Below are positions 60,664-64,000 of a stretch of DNA of 64,000 nucleotides, in pieces. Every line of letters begins with the position of its first letter. Position 1 is the first letter of the stretch. Source of the stretch: Pseudomonas bijieensis (GTDB lineage: Bacteria; Pseudomonadota; Gammaproteobacteria; Pseudomonadales; Pseudomonadaceae). The stretch spans positions 1,054,001 through 1,118,000 of the forward strand of contig NZ_CP048810.1 of NCBI RefSeq assembly GCF_013347965.1, in the 5' to 3' direction. The notes under the pieces are model-generated. The model did no database searches, was not told the DNA's origin, and saw only the letters and a list, made by a program, of their open reading frames with translations. The translations under genes and the position numbers were made by a program.

Positions 60664-61833
60664 TCAAACCATGGAAGGGTCAGGCTCAAGGCCCATCAAC
60701 TCACGACCGAGGATCTGCGCGCAGACGTCGTAGTCGGTGTAGGCATGGGCGCCGGTCAGGTGGGCGTCGCGGAACAATCGCTGCAATTCATTGTTTTCGA
60801 ACCAGGCGCCGCCACCGGCCGCCTCCATCAAACGGTCGACGGCCTGGATGCACATCTTGGTGGCGTAGCCCTGGTTGGTCCGCCAGAACGCCAGGGTTTC
60901 CCGGCTTGGGTATTCGTGGCGCTCGCCGTACTCGGCGTGCTCCTGCCAGGTTTTTTCCAGGAAGGCACGGGCTGCCGCCACCTGATGGGTAGACTCGGCC
61001 AGGCGCATCAACGCCGGGGTGGCGGCACCGACGGCCGCACCGGTATAGGCCCGTACGCGGTTCCTGGTTTTCTCGCGAAAGACCTCCAGCATGCGTTCGG
61101 CCACGCCCAGGCTGACCGTGGAGAAACCGCTGGCGAAGTACGGCCGGTACGGTGAGTAGAAAATCTTGCTGTCAGGGTACAGACCGAACCCGCCGGACTT
61201 GCCTTCCATCATGTCCTTGGCTTTCTGGATCCGGTGTTCCGGCACGAAAGCGTTGTCAATGATCAAGGTCTTGCTGCCACTGCCACGCATGCCCACCGCG
61301 AACCAGTCATCGCGAATTTCATAGTCACTGCGCGGCAGCACCGCAAAGCAATAATCCTGGGTGCCTTCGGCGTTTTTACGGCGAAACCCCACGATCGCCC
61401 ATTCGGCATGATCGCAGCCGCTGCTCCAGCCCATTTCACCGCTGAACATCACACCGCCCTCGACTTCCTCGGTGCGACCAAACGGTGCGATGCTGCTGCT
61501 AGCGGTGGCATCGGGGTCATCGCCCCAGATGTCCTGCTGGGCCTTGGCCGGGAACATTGCCAACTGATGGCTGTGGGTGCACAACAGGCTCATGGCCCAG
61601 GCCGTGCTGGCACAGGCACCGGCCAGCAGCGCGATGCAGTCGGCGAACTGCGGCAGGGAAATCTCCAGGCCACCGTATGGTTTTGGCTGGAAAGCCCGGT
61701 GCATGCCAATGCTTTTGAGCAAGGCGATATTCTCGGCAGGCACGCTACGGTCTTTCTCCGCCTGGAAGGCATTGGCGGCAATGACCGGCAGGAGGGGCTT
61801 GAGGTCTTCGAGCAGCGGATTTGGCTTTTTCAT
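60664..61833 (-). CDS. HPA 3-hydroxylase oxygenase component (C2-type)
   Basis: A 389-residue acyl-CoA-dehydrogenase-fold flavin oxygenase. It has the fold's N-terminal helices (KSIGMHRAFQPKPYGGLEIS), a flavin-binding middle with GMRGSGSKTLIIDNAFVPEH, and a C-terminal helical bundle with ARAFLEKTWQEHAEYGERHE. It matches the C2 oxygenase of Acinetobacter-type p-hydroxyphenylacetate 3-hydroxylase, which makes homoprotocatechuate (3,4-dihydroxyphenylacetate) for HpaD. The reductase gene follows after 58 bp. No classical hpaB gene is present in the window, so this is the first step of the pathway here. Confidence 0.9.
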   Translation of the reverse strand: MKKPNPLLEDLKPLLPVIAANAFQAEKDRSVPAENIALLKSIGMHRAFQPKPYGGLEISLPQFADCIALLAGACASTAWAMSLLCTHSHQLAMFPAKAQQDIWGDDPDATASSSIAPFGRTEEVEGGVMFSGEMGWSSGCDHAEWAIVGFRRKNAEGTQDYCFAVLPRSDYEIRDDWFAVGMRGSGSKTLIIDNAFVPEHRIQKAKDMMEGKSGGFGLYPDSKIFYSPYRPYFASGFSTVSLGVAERMLEVFREKTRNRVRAYTGAAVGAATPALMRLAESTHQVAAARAFLEKTWQEHAEYGERHEYPSRETLAFWRTNQGYATKMCIQAVDRLMEAAGGGAWFENNELQRLFRDAHLTGAHAYTDYDVCAQILGRELMGLEPDPSMV

Positions 61834-62145
61834 GGACGGGCTCTTTTATTATTGGCATCTGCCGATCCCGCCTTTGCCCGACAACCCAAGGTTGCACAAG
61901 CAAAGGGATCAGCGATTAAGGCCGGTCCAGTATGGGCAATCGCAAGCAGGTGAAAAATGCACCTTCCAGATCCAAGATTGTACTTTTCATGGGGCAGGTT
62001 TCGGTCCCATGGCGCGCTCGGTCAAATACCCCGGCACGGATGATCAAGACAGGCGCCCTCATCAGGGCCCTTAATAGAGCCATCCCCTGCAATGCCTTGT
62101 GTAGGCGTTGCAACGGAGTTTCCTTTCACTTTGTCAGGTTGCGTC
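61834..62145. other. Divergent promoter region, no gene seen
   Basis: This 312-bp gap separates the HPA oxygenase gene (minus) from the PuuB-like oxidase gene (plus). I see no supported small gene. It must contain the hydroxylase operon promoter. There is no GTTAAC palindrome in it, so HpaR control of the hydroxylase is not indicated; HpaA control is possible. Confidence 0.5.
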
Positions 62146-63444
62146 ATGATCAATATCGAAACGCCCACCTATTACACGGCCACCAAGAAATACAACCTCA
62201 GCTTCCCCACCCTGGAACAGGACGTAGAAGCCGATGTCGTGGTGATTGGCGGCGGTTTCTCCGGCATCAATACCGCGCTGGAGCTCGCCGAAAAAGGCAT
62301 CACCAACATCGTGGTGCTGGAGGCGCGTTACCTTGGGTTCGGCGGCACCGGGCGCAATGGCGGACAGATCATGGCCGGCATCGGTCACGACCTGGAAAAG
62401 ATCAAGAAGGACGTAGGTGAAGACGGCCTGCGCCAGGTCTTCGAGATCAGCGACCTGGGCGCCGACATCATCAAGGACCGTATCGCCAAATACGATATCG
62501 ACGCCGATTTCTGCCACGGCTACGGCTACATGGGTTTCAACGCCCGCCAGGAAAAGACCCTGCGGGCTTGGGAAAAAGACTTCAAGTCGATCAACAGCAA
62601 GCACGAGATCCGCTTTCTCGGCGGCTCCGACGTGCAGCAGATCATCGGCTCCAAGGCCTACGGCAGCGCATTGCTGCACATGGGCGGCGGGCATGTGCAC
62701 TCGCTGAACCTGTTGCTGGGTGAAGCCAAGGCCCTGGTCAGCCACGGTGTGCGGATTTTCGAGAACAGCCCGGCCCTGGAAGTCAGCTATGGCGAACGCA
62801 TCACCGTGCGCACCGGACGCGGCTCGGTGAAGGCCAGCAAGCTGCTTTGGGCCTGCGACAGTTTCCTCAACAAGCTGGAGCCGGAACTGCACCGTTCGAC
62901 CATCAACACCTACGCCTTCCAGATGATGACCGAGCCGTTGTCGGACGAACTGATCCAGCGCATCAGCCCGATTCGCGGCGCCTACAGCGACATTCGTCCG
63001 GTGATCGACTATTACCGCGTCACCAACGAAAACCGCCTGCTGTTCGGCGCCGCCACGCCATTGGTGGAGCATATCCCCCAGGATCTCAAGGCCTGGAACC
63101 GGCGCCTGATGCTGAAAATTTTCCCGTACCTCAAGGACGTGAAGATCGACCTGGCCTGGGGCGGCCCGATGGCGTGCAGCCCGAACCTGTTTCCGCAGAT
63201 CGGCACCCTGCCCGGTCGCAGCAACGCGTTTTTCGTCCAGGGCTACTCAGGTTTTGGCGTCACCCCAAGCCACATTATCTGCAAGGTGCTGGCCGAGGGC
63301 ATGAGCGAAGGCTCGGCGCGCTACGACCTGGTCAGCTCGATCCACCGCCCGACCATCATCGGCAAAGACGCCATTCGCCCATTGCTGCTGACCGCCGGCA
63401 AGTCCTGGCATCAGCTGTCGGGTTACTGGAACGGCCGGCGCTGA
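62146..63444 (+). CDS. PuuB/OrdL-like FAD-dependent oxidoreductase
   Basis: A 432-residue FAD-dependent amine or amino-acid oxidoreductase. After about 25 residues comes the dinucleotide-binding motif VVVIGGGFSGINTALELAEKG, then LGFGGTGRNGGQIMAGIG (the family's RNGGQ motif), and a late GYSGFGVTPSHI that closes over the flavin. It resembles gamma-glutamylputrescine oxidase (PuuB) and OrdL. The ATG at 62146 gives the usual N-terminus. A cupin protein and another gene follow. Substrates may be polyamine conjugates or aromatic amines such as tyramine, the latter a source of HPA; both are inferences. Confidence 0.9.
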   Translation: MINIETPTYYTATKKYNLSFPTLEQDVEADVVVIGGGFSGINTALELAEKGITNIVVLEARYLGFGGTGRNGGQIMAGIGHDLEKIKKDVGEDGLRQVFEISDLGADIIKDRIAKYDIDADFCHGYGYMGFNARQEKTLRAWEKDFKSINSKHEIRFLGGSDVQQIIGSKAYGSALLHMGGGHVHSLNLLLGEAKALVSHGVRIFENSPALEVSYGERITVRTGRGSVKASKLLWACDSFLNKLEPELHRSTINTYAFQMMTEPLSDELIQRISPIRGAYSDIRPVIDYYRVTNENRLLFGAATPLVEHIPQDLKAWNRRLMLKIFPYLKDVKIDLAWGGPMACSPNLFPQIGTLPGRSNAFFVQGYSGFGVTPSHIICKVLAEGMSEGSARYDLVSSIHRPTIIGKDAIRPLLLTAGKSWHQLSGYWNGRR

Positions 63445-63551
63445 CGGTCATGATGCCAGTCAGTTAAGCGAATCCCCTGTGGGAGCGAGGTTTAACTGAT
63501 TGGCACTGGACACACCCCACCTTTGTTTTTCACTCACCAGGAGTCACTGCC

Positions 63552-63917
63552 ATGCCCCTCATCACCCTCGAAAAAGACATCCAGCTGTCCGACCTGGACG
63601 CCTGGGGCACCGTCGCCGATCTCGGTTCGCAGATTCTCGAAGGCGAAGTCAAGGCCTTCGGCAAGATGACCTTCGGCGCCCCCACCGACCCGGTCAGCAG
63701 CGCCTACTTCGGCACCACCCAAGGCAAGTTCCGGATGGTCTACCCGTTCGCCGAACAAGCCACCGTGGTCACCGGTGAAGTGGTCCTCACCGACGAGGCC
63801 ACCGGCCAGAGCACCCGCTACACGGCCGGCGACAGCTGGTTCGTGACCAAGGGCACGCCGGTGCTGTGGGAAGTGGTCAGCGAAAGTTTCGTCAAGCACT
63901 ACTTCGCGGTAGTCTGA
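63552..63917 (+). CDS. Cupin-domain protein (DUF861/EutQ-like)
   Basis: A 121-residue single-cupin protein. It has GAPTDPVSSAYFGTTQGKF, YPFAEQATVVTGEVVLTDEA and YTAGDSWFVTKGTPVLWEV, typical of DUF861 (EutQ-like) cupins that often accompany PuuB-like oxidases. It lies 107 bp after the oxidase, with CCAGGAGTCACTGCC before the ATG. Catalytic role unknown. Confidence 0.88.
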   Translation: MPLITLEKDIQLSDLDAWGTVADLGSQILEGEVKAFGKMTFGAPTDPVSSAYFGTTQGKFRMVYPFAEQATVVTGEVVLTDEATGQSTRYTAGDSWFVTKGTPVLWEVVSESFVKHYFAVV

Positions 63918-63968
63918 CCGGACAGGGCTGCCGGCACTACCGGCGGCCCGCTTGCGAAGGTTGCGACC

Positions 63969-64000
63969 ATGAACGTCATCCCGACCCAGGACATCGCCGG
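63969..64000 (+). CDS. Start of a further gene, cut by the window end
   Basis: An ATG at 63969 opens a frame reading MNVIPTQDIAG to the last base of the window. A purine-rich GAAGG lies upstream. By context with a PuuB-like oxidase and a cupin protein, a dehydrogenase or related amine-catabolic enzyme would be expected, but ten residues are too few to identify it. Confidence 0.45.
   Translation, partial: MNVIPTQDIA

Overview
The window looks like chromosomal DNA of a fluorescent-group Pseudomonas. The evidence is high-GC coding sequence with short A+T-rich intergenic gaps, two families of Pseudomonas-type REP/REPIN repeats (cores GTGGGAGC...GCTCCCAC and GTGGCGAGGGG...CCCCTCGCCAC), Hfq/Crc-type CA motifs (AAYAAYAA) next to start codons of catabolic genes, and many characteristic families (OprD porin, AAHS and ACS permeases, CstA/YbdD, RibBX, hpa genes). 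I see no rRNA, tRNA, CRISPR array, transposase or prophage gene. The content is almost entirely uptake, catabolism, regulation and envelope functions.

Layout. 1-6 kb: an OprD-family porin divergent from an MhpT-like aromatic-acid permease; a polyol-type AraC regulator divergent from a sorbitol-type dehydrogenase, with a perfect 14-bp inverted repeat between them; a secreted CAP-domain protein. 6-9.4 kb: a three-gene operon (ATP-grasp, alpha-E, transglutaminase-like). 10-22.6 kb: a catabolic island with an AA_synth-family protein, alpha/beta hydrolase, aldehyde dehydrogenase, two paralogous flavin reductases, carboxymuconolactone-decarboxylase-like protein, GntR/FCD regulator, NUDIX hydrolase, DUF1330 protein, RibBX-like enzyme, PotD/B/C/A-type ABC importer and a luciferase-like flavin oxygenase. 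Three copies of one palindromic operator (core TATTATGGTAT) precede its transcription units, so it reads as one regulon. This is my main candidate for an undescribed pathway: import of a substrate, FMNH2-dependent oxygenation, hydrolysis and aldehyde oxidation, with its own flavin supply gene.

22.7-40 kb: an acyltransferase, a Fur-box TonB receptor, an unusual chemoreceptor with a cysteine-bearing C-terminal domain, cstA-ybdD next to a Cache histidine kinase and response regulator, an NAD-epimerase, an MFS/TetR divergent pair, a PheC-like periplasmic protein and a TRAP transporter. 40.7-49.7 kb: a five-gene exopolysaccharide operon (WecB, BcsB-like, NfrB with tandem MshEN c-di-GMP domains, NfrA, putative secreted TIM-barrel protein), resembling the phage N4 receptor glycan system of enteric bacteria but with a BcsB-like subunit added, followed by a small secreted protein with three 13-residue repeats.

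49.8-61.8 kb: a nearly complete 4-hydroxyphenylacetate (HPA) pathway: hpaG1-G2-E-D-F-X-H-I plus a two-component HPA 3-hydroxylase of the Acinetobacter C1/C2 type. Its dedicated regulator genes (two HpaR-like MarR genes and the HpaA AraC gene) each carry a +1 frameshift inside a poly-G tract at a GGG-GAG codon pair, while the structural genes are intact. The window ends with a PuuB-like FAD oxidoreductase, a cupin protein and the first codons of another gene.
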